From contig NZ_RHOX01000020.1 of assembly GCF_003946695.1 (NCBI RefSeq), positions 1 through 40,268 of the forward strand: a DNA stretch of 40,268 bases, in the 5' to 3' direction. The notes beneath the pieces are model-generated. The model was given only the letters and a program-made list of their open reading frames with translations. It was not told the origin of the DNA and did not search any database. The translations under genes and the position numbers were made by a program. The stretch comes from Lapidilactobacillus bayanensis (lineage in GTDB: Bacteria > Bacillota > Bacilli > Lactobacillales > Lactobacillaceae). Shown here piece by piece: positions 24,705 to 32,444 of the stretch. Within the stretch, counting starts at the first letter, position 1; each line of letters starts with the position of its first letter.

Positions 24705-25757
24705 ATGAATTTTCGTTTTTTCTTGCGTGACCATTTACTGCAAATTTGCTTCTGGTTGATTGGTTTATTCTTACTGAATTTATTAATTTGGTTGGATCCT
24801 TCACACACCCTAGCTTTGGTTAATCTCTTCTATTTGGATTTATTAATGGTCCTTTTTTTGAGTATTTTCTTATTTATTTTATACTTGAATCGCCGCCGTT
24901 GGTTCCAAGAAATTGATCAAAAAATTAAAAATCCTGATAATATTTTGAATGCACCGATTGAAGACGCGCACACTTATAGTGAACAGCAAATTCAAACTTA
25001 CGGACAAACACTAATTGACACACACCGGCAAATTTTAAATAGTGTGGTGGCTGAGCAAAACGACCAGCGTGAATTTATTGACAGTTGGGTCCATGACATT
25101 AAGGTCCCGCTGGCTGCCCTACAACTAATCAGCGATGACTTAGAATTAGATATTGGCGAGCAGAAGTATTACCAATTAACAAGTGAAGTCGAACGAATTA
25201 ATCACTATGTGGAAGAAGTGCTCTACTATTCGCGTTTGAGTAATTTTGCCAATGATTACTTAATCGCCCAATATGACTTGAAGGCCATTGTTAATCCAGT
25301 AATTCGTGACAACATGAATTATTTCATTCATAAACACATTCAACTGAAGCAAGAAAACCTAGATTACACGGTTTTAACCGATCAGAAGTGGCTTGATTTT
25401 ATTATTCAACAAATCATTAGTAATAGTTTGAAATACACACCAGATAATGGTACTATCACCATCAACGTGGCGGTAACGACTGCAGATCTACAATTGCAGA
25501 TTTCTGATAACGGCGTTGGGATTAGTACTGCGGATTTGCCACGAATTTTTGAAAAAGGCTTCACTGGTGAAAACGGCCGTAACGCTGATACCCACGCCAC
25601 TGGTCTAGGCTTATATCTCGCTGCAAAATTAGCAAAAAAATTAGGCCACAGTCTTTCTGCTACTTCTGAAGTTGGCGTGGGCACGACGATTACGATTCAT
25701 TTCCCCACCTTAAGTTATTACAACAGTCCTGGTAGCAAGCAGCGTTTGCAACCATAA
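24705..25757 (+). CDS. BceS-like intramembrane-sensing histidine kinase
   Basis: This 350-residue kinase has two membrane helices (about 11-30 and 38-61) with almost no extracellular loop, the mark of Bce-type sensors that rely on their transporter. H130 in SWVHDIKVPLAAL is the phosphorylation site. The ATPase domain shows the N box ISNSLKYT, DNGVGI and GLGLYLA. The ATG follows AAAGGA. The paired regulator lies directly upstream. No convincing terminator follows it before the kinase gene at 25872. Confidence 0.92.
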   Translation: MNFRFFLRDHLLQICFWLIGLFLLNLLIWLDPSHTLALVNLFYLDLLMVLFLSIFLFILYLNRRRWFQEIDQKIKNPDNILNAPIEDAHTYSEQQIQTYGQTLIDTHRQILNSVVAEQNDQREFIDSWVHDIKVPLAALQLISDDLELDIGEQKYYQLTSEVERINHYVEEVLYYSRLSNFANDYLIAQYDLKAIVNPVIRDNMNYFIHKHIQLKQENLDYTVLTDQKWLDFIIQQIISNSLKYTPDNGTITINVAVTTADLQLQISDNGVGISTADLPRIFEKGFTGENGRNADTHATGLGLYLAAKLAKKLGHSLSATSEVGVGTTITIHFPTLSYYNSPGSKQRLQP

Positions 25758-25871
25758 CACCGTTCTTACTTGTATAACGGTACAGGCTAAACTTAATGCA
25801 CGTGTTTAAACAGTTTTTTTGTTAAACTATTTTATTAACAGCATCTATCCTTTAAATCGAGGTATTTAATA

Positions 25872-26690
25872 ATGACAAATGACTATATTCAAGCGCTAAC
25901 AATTGCTGGCAACGATTCTGATGGTAGCGCCGGCATGCCTGCCGATTTACACAGTTTCTTCTGCCGTAATGTTTATGGCATGGGATTGATCACCTCTGCA
26001 GTTTCTGGCAATTCCTATACAATTGAGGCTGCACATATTATCCCAATTGATTTCATTGAACAGCAATTTAAAACTTTGGCTAAAGATTTCCACATTCGTG
26101 CTAGTAAAACCGGTATGTTGGCTAATGATGACGTCATTAATGTTGTCGCTGACAATTATCAAAAGGTTGATTTTGGCCCCTTGGTCGTCGATCCGGTTAT
26201 TATTACCAAACACGGTTCAATGCTACTAGAACAAAGTGCCTACGAAACTTTCCGTGAAAAATTATTACCGTTAGCAACAGTGCTAACTCCTAATTTCTAC
26301 GAAGCGCAAAAGTTAACCGAATTAGCCTTAGACACACCTGAAGAAATCGCCAAAGGTGCGAGAACTTTACAAAAGTTGGGCGCTAAAAACGTCATGCTAA
26401 AAGGACGCCATGATGATGCGAGCCAAGCAGAAGTGACTGATTACGTCTTGTTAGAAAACGGCGACAGTTTCACTTTAACAGAATCATATATTCACACCAA
26501 TCGCGTGAATGGCACTGGCGATACGCTATCAGCTGTCATCGCTGCAGAATTAGCTAAGGGTAACGATGTTGCCACTGCCATTAAAATAGCGAAAAAGTTT
26601 GTCCATGAAGCAATTGCCCATCCTATTGAAGTTGGCCACCAATTCGGGCCAATCAACCACTGGGCTGCAGCAAAGAAGCTACCAGACTAG
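25872..26690 (+). CDS. pdxK: Pyridoxine / hydroxymethylpyrimidine kinase (PdxK/ThiD family)
   Basis: This 272-residue ribokinase-fold enzyme phosphorylates pyridoxine-type vitamers or HMP. The N-terminal substrate loop reads AGNDSDGSAGMPADL (about 12-26). DPVIITKHG and TPNFYEAQKL lie in the middle. The anion hole with the catalytic Asp is NGTGDTLSA near residue 216. The usual GGAG in the first motif is DGSAG. In lactobacilli this type is usually annotated as pyridoxine kinase; the two activities cannot be separated by eye. A GAGGT ribosome site precedes the ATG. Confidence 0.85.
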   Translation: MTNDYIQALTIAGNDSDGSAGMPADLHSFFCRNVYGMGLITSAVSGNSYTIEAAHIIPIDFIEQQFKTLAKDFHIRASKTGMLANDDVINVVADNYQKVDFGPLVVDPVIITKHGSMLLEQSAYETFREKLLPLATVLTPNFYEAQKLTELALDTPEEIAKGARTLQKLGAKNVMLKGRHDDASQAEVTDYVLLENGDSFTLTESYIHTNRVNGTGDTLSAVIAAELAKGNDVATAIKIAKKFVHEAIAHPIEVGHQFGPINHWAAAKKLPD

Positions 26691-26854
26691 CCTTAGGTCA
26701 GCAATTTAAGCTTGGCATGATTTGTCTTGTTCTTCTTCGTGTCAACGTAACACAGGCTAATGGCGTGCGATTATTGGTGCCGAAATGACTAGTTCAAATT
26801 GAAATAACGATTCTAGTTTTTACCACCTTAATTCGGTAACAGATAAGCAATATA

Positions 26855-26901
26855 AAAATAAGCGTGAAGATCATTGGCATATTAATCTTCACGCTTATTT
26901 T
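26855..26901. terminator. Bidirectional terminator between pdxK and the arylsulfotransferase gene
   Basis: AAAATAAGCGTGAAGAT (26855-26871) pairs perfectly over 17 bp with ATCTTCACGCTTATTTT (26885-26901), with A/T-rich ends serving both strands. It lies between convergent genes. Confidence 0.85.
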
Positions 26902-26971
26902 AATTATCGCCAGTTGCTTTAATCCATTTCAAAATAACTGACCTTGATCTTGTTAGCTCAATGCTTTTGGT

Positions 26972-28669
26972 TTACTCATAAGTTTGACTAGCGCTCGTGT
27001 TATTCGGATACAACGAGAAGCGTTCAGCGCGATAAACATAACCATTAGTTCCTAAGTTTGAGAAGTACACGCTGAAAATACGTTGACCAGATTTCGTCAC
27101 TTCTTGAACATTGCTCACTTTACCTTCTTGTAAATAACCATAGTCAACCAAGAAGTTGCCATTACTCATTAAGCGATTGCTAGAAATAACGAGACTAAAG
27201 TGACTCTTACCTTGATCTTGACCATTGCTCCAAACCTTAGTAATCTTCTTTTGCTGCAAATTAATTTTATAAACCACGGCTTGAGAATATTTCTTGCTCG
27301 TTGATTTTTGACCATTGGTAATGGCGACATTATTATTAAACAGGGCTAAAACATCGGTCTTATTTGTTGTGCTTGGTAACAGAATTGCCGCGTGTTGACC
27401 GCCAGTATAGCCAGTCGTACCTGTCGGTGTTAAGACATATTTCTGCAATGATTTAGGCCAAGCCGACTTCTTTTTACCACAATAAATCCATTTAAAGTTT
27501 AGCGTTTTGTAATTTATTTTGAAGACCATATCTTGATGACGACCAGAAATAACTAAGTCACCGGTGCTCTTTTGATAATACAGTGAATTCATATGAAACC
27601 AGTCTTTAGCTGTTCCGTGCATCAAACTTTTAGCTGTATACATACTTGAAGGCAAAATTTTCTTCAAGTCGATTACTTTAACAATTTTACCTGTCTTATG
27701 AGATATCTCAACAATCGTATCTTCGACATACTGGTTCTTAGTATTCTTATTACCAGCGGTCCCATCAGAAACTGTTGCCAAAATATTATGATTTGGTAAT
27801 TCAATCGCATCATGATGGATCAACGTATATTCTGCGTCAGTATCCGAATTTTTATCTGCCGCACCGGTCCCAAAATGATACTCTTTGTAAACACGACCAG
27901 TATAATCTTCTTCGAGCATTTCATTATAGATTAACGCGTCGTTATTTTTCTTAGCTAATCGCAAAATATGACCATTGGCCAATTGCTTGAAAACATGCTG
28001 CGAATAATCCGTTGAATACCAACGAATCGCACCATCTGCATCAATCGCAAATGGTTGTTTAGTCGTCCGGACAATGAAGGTCAACTTATTGTTACCGATT
28101 GCCATCTTAGTTTTATCGGCTTTTTTAACATCAACTTTAACCGATGCTAAGTTACTCGGCAGCGACGCGGTTTTTAAATGCAGGACCTTAGTTGTCTGTT
28201 GACCAGACTTGGTCGTCGCTGTAATTTTCACTGTATTCTGATAATCAGCATATAAGCCCAGAATGCTAATTTGATGTTGCTTACTGTAAGTCTTGTACGT
28301 TGTCGAAATCGAAGTCTTGCTCGTCTTGCCAACAACCGTCAAGGAAATTTTACTAGCCTCATCGGTTTGAAAAATTGCCAGTGCCGATAACGGTGAACGG
28401 CCATAGGGATTCACTTTAATATAGGGATTATTCAAACGATATTGCGAGTCTTGAAGTGCTGCTTGATATTTTTTGACGGCAGCCTTTTGCTGATTCTGGC
28501 GAGTCTTTACTAATTTACTAGCAAGATTCTTTTTGATTTGTTCGTTATCAATAACCCCTGCCTGAATCCGTTTGGCCTGCTCTGAATACCGCCACCACAG
28601 CCCAGTTCCAGCAGCAATAATTGCTGCAGCCAACACAACTGCAGTAATAATCTTCGTTGACTTTTTAAT
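26972..28669 (-). CDS. Membrane-anchored arylsulfotransferase-family protein, probable ATT start
   Basis: With the start proposed here the protein has 565 residues: a Lys-rich N-terminus, one membrane anchor (about 8-28), a coiled, Lys/Gln-rich stalk (about 35-85), an N-terminal beta domain, and the arylsulfate sulfotransferase propeller. Histidine loops expected at the active site read IHHDAIELP, DWFHMNSL, SGRHQDMV and GGQHAAILL. Relatives move sulfate from phenolic sulfates to phenols outside the cell. No ATG, GTG or TTG lies before the anchor. AAAAGGGG sits eight bases before an ATT at 28667-28669, giving a normal KKSTKII start; the first GTG (28634-28636) would remove these lysines and has no ribosome site. 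It is monocistronic and ends at the shared terminator. Confidence 0.8.
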   Translation of the reverse strand: MKKSTKIITAVVLAAAIIAAGTGLWWRYSEQAKRIQAGVIDNEQIKKNLASKLVKTRQNQQKAAVKKYQAALQDSQYRLNNPYIKVNPYGRSPLSALAIFQTDEASKISLTVVGKTSKTSISTTYKTYSKQHQISILGLYADYQNTVKITATTKSGQQTTKVLHLKTASLPSNLASVKVDVKKADKTKMAIGNNKLTFIVRTTKQPFAIDADGAIRWYSTDYSQHVFKQLANGHILRLAKKNNDALIYNEMLEEDYTGRVYKEYHFGTGAADKNSDTDAEYTLIHHDAIELPNHNILATVSDGTAGNKNTKNQYVEDTIVEISHKTGKIVKVIDLKKILPSSMYTAKSLMHGTAKDWFHMNSLYYQKSTGDLVISGRHQDMVFKINYKTLNFKWIYCGKKKSAWPKSLQKYVLTPTGTTGYTGGQHAAILLPSTTNKTDVLALFNNNVAITNGQKSTSKKYSQAVVYKINLQQKKITKVWSNGQDQGKSHFSLVISSNRLMSNGNFLVDYGYLQEGKVSNVQEVTKSGQRIFSVYFSNLGTNGYVYRAERFSLYPNNTSASQTYE

Positions 28670-28849
28670 GAGAAACGCCCCTTTTCACCAATTATAAATG
28701 GCTATTTATGTAAAATCACTCTAAATACAATAACAACAAATTTTGTCCAAAATGTGAAGATTAAACGAATATCTGGCAACATTCACGATGAACTTCAAAA
28801 AATCATGGCAATAAAACTGGCTCTAAATAATGCCGAACGTTCACCAAAT

Positions 28850-28900
28850 CAAAAAGGATTTAAGCTACTCGTTAAAACTTGAGTAGCTTAAATCCTTTTG
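28850..28900 (-). terminator. Terminator of the lactate oxidase gene
   Basis: AAAAGGATTTAAGCTACTC (28852-28870) pairs perfectly over 19 bp with GAGTAGCTTAAATCCTTTT (28881-28899). The minus strand continues with a T run. It begins 27 bases past the stop codon. Confidence 0.9.
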
Positions 28901-28926
28901 ACTTTGGGTAAGTTTTCAATTTAATG

Positions 28927-30035
28927 TTAATACTTAAAGTCGGCTAAATTAGTCTGCTTAACAGCTGCAATAGTCTTAGTACCTGCTAATTGCATGATTG
29001 TCGCAAACTCGTGGTTAATCTCTTGGATAGCATCTTGCACGCCAATTGCGCCACCTAATGCTAAAGCGTAAACAAACGGACGACCAATGGCAACTAAATC
29101 CGCACCTGCAGCTAGCGCCTTGAAAACATCAGAGCCACGACGAACACCGCTATCAAAAATAACGGGAACACGGCCATTAACAGCCTGAGCAATGGCACTC
29201 AACGTATCAAATGAACCAGGGCCACCGTTTAATTGCCGACCACCATGATTAGAAACATAAACGCCACTAGCGCCGGCACCAATTGCTAATGCTGCATCTT
29301 CTGGTGTTTGAATTCCTTTAACGATCACCGGTAAGCCACTGTATGCTGCAATCCGACGAATATCAGTTGGGCCAATTTTTTGAGCGGCAGCGGCATAAAT
29401 TTCACCAATGCCTTGACCCTTACCAGCACCTTGACTGAATTTCTCTAGGTTAGCCATCGGAATTGGGAACTGGAAGTCGTTCATAATATCAGCTTCACGA
29501 TAACCATCCACTGTTGCGTCAACGGTAACAATAATTCCCTTAACACCCGCCTTTTTAGCCTCATCAATAACTGCTTCATTGAAGTGCCAATCCTTACTCA
29601 TGTATAGTTGGAAAAATTGTGGTGCACCATTGCCGGCAGCAGCCGTATCAGCAATTGAAGCTGAAGAATAGGTGCTCTGTGCCATCAAGCCACCTTCAGC
29701 AGCAAATGCTTTGGCCGTATCTTTCTCACCTTGAGCGTGAGCCAAACCTTGTGCAGCTAGTGGTGGCATCATCACTGGCGTTTTCAAATTAATTCCGAAA
29801 ACTGTCGTATTTAAATCGGGTTGATCAATGTTAGCCAATGCCCGCGGATAAATTTGTTTGTGCGTAAAAGCAACACGATTTTGGGCCAAAGTCCAATTAT
29901 TTTCCGAACCACCAGCTATATAACCGAAGCCGCCTTTAGGAATAATTTTTCAGCTCGTGCTTCTAAAGATTCCAAATTCAAAACATGAATATGTTCTTCA
30001 CGATCACTTTGTTCATAGCCATTCACAATTGTCAT
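28927..30035 (-). pseudogene. lctO: FMN-dependent L-lactate oxidase, broken by a one-base frameshift
   Basis: The intact form would be 369 residues, close to known lactate oxidases. Translation starts at the ATG at 30033-30035 after GGAGGTC, but after codon 30 the frame ends within 9 codons at TAG. The family sequence resumes in another frame as PKGGFGYIAGG and continues to 28927. Adding one A in the run at 29946-29950 (five T on the plus strand) restores an unbroken gene. The remaining part has the FMN and active-site blocks, including GLPVIVKGI, SNHGGRQL (catalytic His) and DSGVRRGSD. The out-of-frame segment carries the active-site Tyr region. A TTG at 29887-29889 opens the downstream frame but has no ribosome site and would lose that Tyr. 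It could be a true mutation, a phase switch or an assembly error. Confidence 0.85.
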
Positions 30036-30161
30036 ATTATTGACCTCCAGATCACTTAATAGATCCATTGTAATTTGCTGACTTTTTACAAACAAGTAAC
30101 CTTACTTCAAAGTGTCCTTAATTTAAATATTTCTGCAGTAACGATAAAGCCAAAACGAGAA

Positions 30162-30208
30162 TAAAAAGTGCGATTAACATTGCCGCACTCAGGCAAACGT
30201 TAATCGCA
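30162..30208 (-). terminator. Terminator of the rrf2 unit
   Basis: TGCGATTAAC and TTGCC (from 30169) pair with GGCAA and GTTAATCGCA (to 30208), with a small internal loop. The minus strand then reads C followed by five T. Confidence 0.6.
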
Positions 30209-30303
30209 AGATTTGTTGCTAATTACCAAAATTGTAACGCTAAAAAGCCTAACACTGATGCGAGATTTTTGGTCTCACTTTTTAAAGCGACTAATCACGA
30301 TAA

Positions 30304-30732
30304 TTATTTTGCCGCATGACGTTGCAACACGCCATCAACAATATCTTGAATCGTGATTGCCCTCATGCGCTGAAAAGCCGTGTCTTGAATATCGGCGTAA
30401 ACTTCATTCAGGGTCTCTTGAATATTACCGCCGACAATACATTGAGGGTTGGTTTTAGGGTCAATATGAAGCAAGTCATGATCCATCTTAATGGCTTGAT
30501 AAACATCCAAAACCGTTATTTCTGCAGGTGAAGTACTCAACGTCGGCGCCGAACTTCCTTGACGCGTATTAATTAAGCCAGCGGTCTTTAAATCCGTCAT
30601 TAAATTACGAACAGTACTAGGATTGGTTTCGATACTCGCGGCAATGGCTTTACTAGACAAATCGTCATCGCGATAAACAATTAAATACGTCAAGATATGA
30701 ATCGCGTCGCTTAATTTATAAGAATACTTCAC
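30304..30732 (-). CDS. Rrf2-family transcriptional regulator
   Basis: This 142-residue protein has an N-terminal winged helix with the helix-turn-helix SSKAIAASIETNPSTVRNLM (about 26-45). It has the family's dimer helix near the C-terminus. Only one cysteine is present, so it is not an IscR-like cluster protein; it resembles YwnA-type and Saro-like redox regulators. The start is GTG (30730-30732) with AGGGTG upstream, nine bases after the oxidoreductase stop. It probably represses its own operon through the half-site array at 31621-31681. Confidence 0.85.
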   Translation of the reverse strand: MKYSYKLSDAIHILTYLIVYRDDDLSSKAIAASIETNPSTVRNLMTDLKTAGLINTRQGSSAPTLSTSPAEITVLDVYQAIKMDHDLLHIDPKTNPQCIVGGNIQETLNEVYADIQDTAFQRMRAITIQDIVDGVLQRHAAK

Positions 30733-30741
30733 GGTTTCACC

Positions 30742-31602
30742 CTAATTTCGTTTTAAAATTTCCTTGATTGCTTCAGGAAGACTAGTTAAATTGTGACCCA
30801 AAACTTTCGGTAAATCAACTGTTTCTTCTTGCAAAGCGCCATCATCAATTGGTTCTTGGAATGATGCAAACATTGTTGCAGTTGCTTTGTCCAGACCAGT
30901 CGCCACTAAACCTTCAATATATTGATTGCGTGTCACTTGTTTAACACTAACCTGCTGATCAGTTGCTCGTTGCAAGGCTGCACCTAAATCAGGATAGCTA
31001 TTTGCCGGACCAGCGAATTCATAGACTTGTTGTGGCTTTTCCATTGTCAATACTTTAGCAGCCGCCTCAGCATATTCACGTTCCAAGGCCCAGCCGGCTT
31101 GATGACCGGCCCAATATGCAGCGGTCTGATTTTGTTGTCCACTTTGTAAAAAGCCGATTTCATTTTCCAAATACCAATTATTACGTAAGAAAGCATGAGC
31201 AATGCCACTTTCTACAATTAAATCCTCGGTTAACTTATGATCCGCAGCTAAAGAATCGACGGCCGTTTGTGCATGCGGGAAACTTGTATAAGCAACGAAT
31301 TTAACCTTGGCTTGTGTCAAAGCCTTAACCACATTGCGCTGTTGCTCGGACCGCGGCAAGCTGCCACCAGGTTGTGACGAAATAAATAAGACGTGATCAA
31401 CACCTTGCAATGCCGACGTCATTGATTGTTCATCATTATAGTCTGCCTCACGAAGAATCACCTCGCTCGGCAAAACTTGTTGAGCCTTAGCAAAATTGCG
31501 AACAATGGCAATTACTTGATCGTTCTCATTCACTAATTGTAAAAGTTTTTGTACTGCAATCGTGCCAAATTTTCCGGTTGCTGCGGTAATTGCATATTTC
31601 AT
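30742..31602 (-). CDS. NmrA-like NAD(P)H-dependent oxidoreductase (QorB/YtfG-like)
   Basis: This 286-residue atypical short-chain dehydrogenase binds NAD(P)H through AATGKFGTIAVQKL (about 7-20) and IVRNFAKAQQ. VLFISSQPGGS, LRNNWYLEN and the lack of a YxxxK motif place it with NmrA/quinone oxidoreductase 2 proteins. It probably detoxifies quinones. It is the first gene of a two-gene operon with the Rrf2 regulator. The ATG at 31600-31602 follows GGAG. The promoter TTGACA-16-TAAACT overlaps an ordered array of operator half-sites. Confidence 0.85.
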   Translation of the reverse strand: MKYAITAATGKFGTIAVQKLLQLVNENDQVIAIVRNFAKAQQVLPSEVILREADYNDEQSMTSALQGVDHVLFISSQPGGSLPRSEQQRNVVKALTQAKVKFVAYTSFPHAQTAVDSLAADHKLTEDLIVESGIAHAFLRNNWYLENEIGFLQSGQQNQTAAYWAGHQAGWALEREYAEAAAKVLTMEKPQQVYEFAGPANSYPDLGAALQRATDQQVSVKQVTRNQYIEGLVATGLDKATATMFASFQEPIDDGALQEETVDLPKVLGHNLTSLPEAIKEILKRN

Positions 31603-31620
31603 AAATTAAGATCTCCATTC

Positions 31621-31681
31621 ACTTGTTTATTTATTTTTAACAAGTTTTAGTTTAACACTTGTTATTTTAATGTCAACAAGC
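31621..31681. promoter_or_regulatory. Four-half-site operator array over the oxidoreductase promoter
   Basis: ACTTGTT (31621-31627), AACAAGT (31639-31645), ACTTGTT (31657-31663) and AACAAGC (31675-31681) start exactly 18 bp apart and alternate in orientation. On the minus strand the -35 TTGACA (31671-31676) overlaps the fourth half-site. The -10 TAAACT (31649-31654) sits between the second and third. The Rrf2 regulator encoded in the operon is the likely ligand. Confidence 0.75.
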
Positions 31682-31766
31682 TGAACTCGAAAAATATTTT
31701 TTCTAATTTCGTGATGGACACACCATTCTCGTCTAACTTTAAACCACCACGATAACCCGAACACAC

Positions 31767-31803
31767 AAAAAAAGCCATCTTCAAAAAAATAGAAGTTGGC
31801 TTT
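31767..31803 (-). terminator. Terminator of the nrdD-nrdG operon
   Basis: AAAGCCA and CTTC pair with GAAG and TGGCTTT, with one T/T mismatch. Seven T follow on the minus strand. It starts 12 bases past the nrdG stop. Confidence 0.85.
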
Positions 31804-31814
31804 GATGATCCATA

Positions 31815-32426
31815 TTATTTAACTAACTTATCCCAAAGCACAACCTTGTTTTGGGATAATGATTTTTGAACGTCAATAATTCGTTGGTTACTGCTCCCGC
31901 GGAATTGCAGGGTCAGATCTTTCTTAGCTAACAAGAAACGGCCATCAACAAGAATATCAATCTTACTTAATAATTCTAGCTTGTCTGGCGTCTCTTGCAT
32001 CAGTTCATCCCATGTATAGCCAGTCCAAGACCAGATATCCTTAGTGTGACCGAAACGTTCATGCAACGCGTCAATGAGCTGCAAGCACACCTGTGTATTC
32101 ACGAAAGGCTCGCCACCTAGTAACGTTAATCCTTGCACGTAAGATTGACCTAAGTCATTCAAAATCTGCGTTTGCAATTCTTCCGTATAAGGTTGCCCAT
32201 AATGGAAATTCTGGGCAGCGGCGTTATAACATCCGGGGCAAGCAAAACGGCAACCTGAAACGTAAAGACTACAACGAACACCCTCACCATCAACAAAGTT
32301 AAATGGTTTGTAATCAGCGATATACTTTAAACTTAAATCGGCGGCGCGCCATTCACCTGGCTCAGGATTTTTTGGTAATTTAACAGCTTTTTCAGGCAAA
32401 TGCTCACACTCTTTCTCTAACCACAA
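31815..32426 (-). CDS. nrdG: Anaerobic ribonucleotide reductase activating protein NrdG
   Basis: This is a radical SAM enzyme that makes the glycyl radical on NrdD. The iron-sulfur motif is C-x3-C-x2-C in SGCRFACPGCYN, preceded by FNFVDGEGVRCSLYV; LTLLGGEPF binds SAM. The length is 203 residues if the TTG at 32424-32426 is used, or 194 from a second in-frame TTG at 32397-32399; neither has a strong ribosome site. Most relatives begin near the NPEPGEW stretch, so the shorter form is possible. It lies 18 bases after nrdD and is surely co-transcribed. Confidence 0.92.
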   Translation of the reverse strand: MWLEKECEHLPEKAVKLPKNPEPGEWRAADLSLKYIADYKPFNFVDGEGVRCSLYVSGCRFACPGCYNAAAQNFHYGQPYTEELQTQILNDLGQSYVQGLTLLGGEPFVNTQVCLQLIDALHERFGHTKDIWSWTGYTWDELMQETPDKLELLSKIDILVDGRFLLAKKDLTLQFRGSSNQRIIDVQKSLSQNKVVLWDKLVK

Positions 32427-32444
32427 ACAACAGCTCTGATAGAA

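Noticed and set aside
26730-26775. A possible fifth copy of the repeat start (TTCTTCTTCGTG)
   Set aside because: The match is short and neither hairpin nor other boxes follow.
28927-29889. A shorter intact lactate oxidase starting at TTG
   Set aside because: No ribosome site precedes the TTG, and the product would lack the N-terminal region including the active-site Tyr; a frameshift explains the sequence better.
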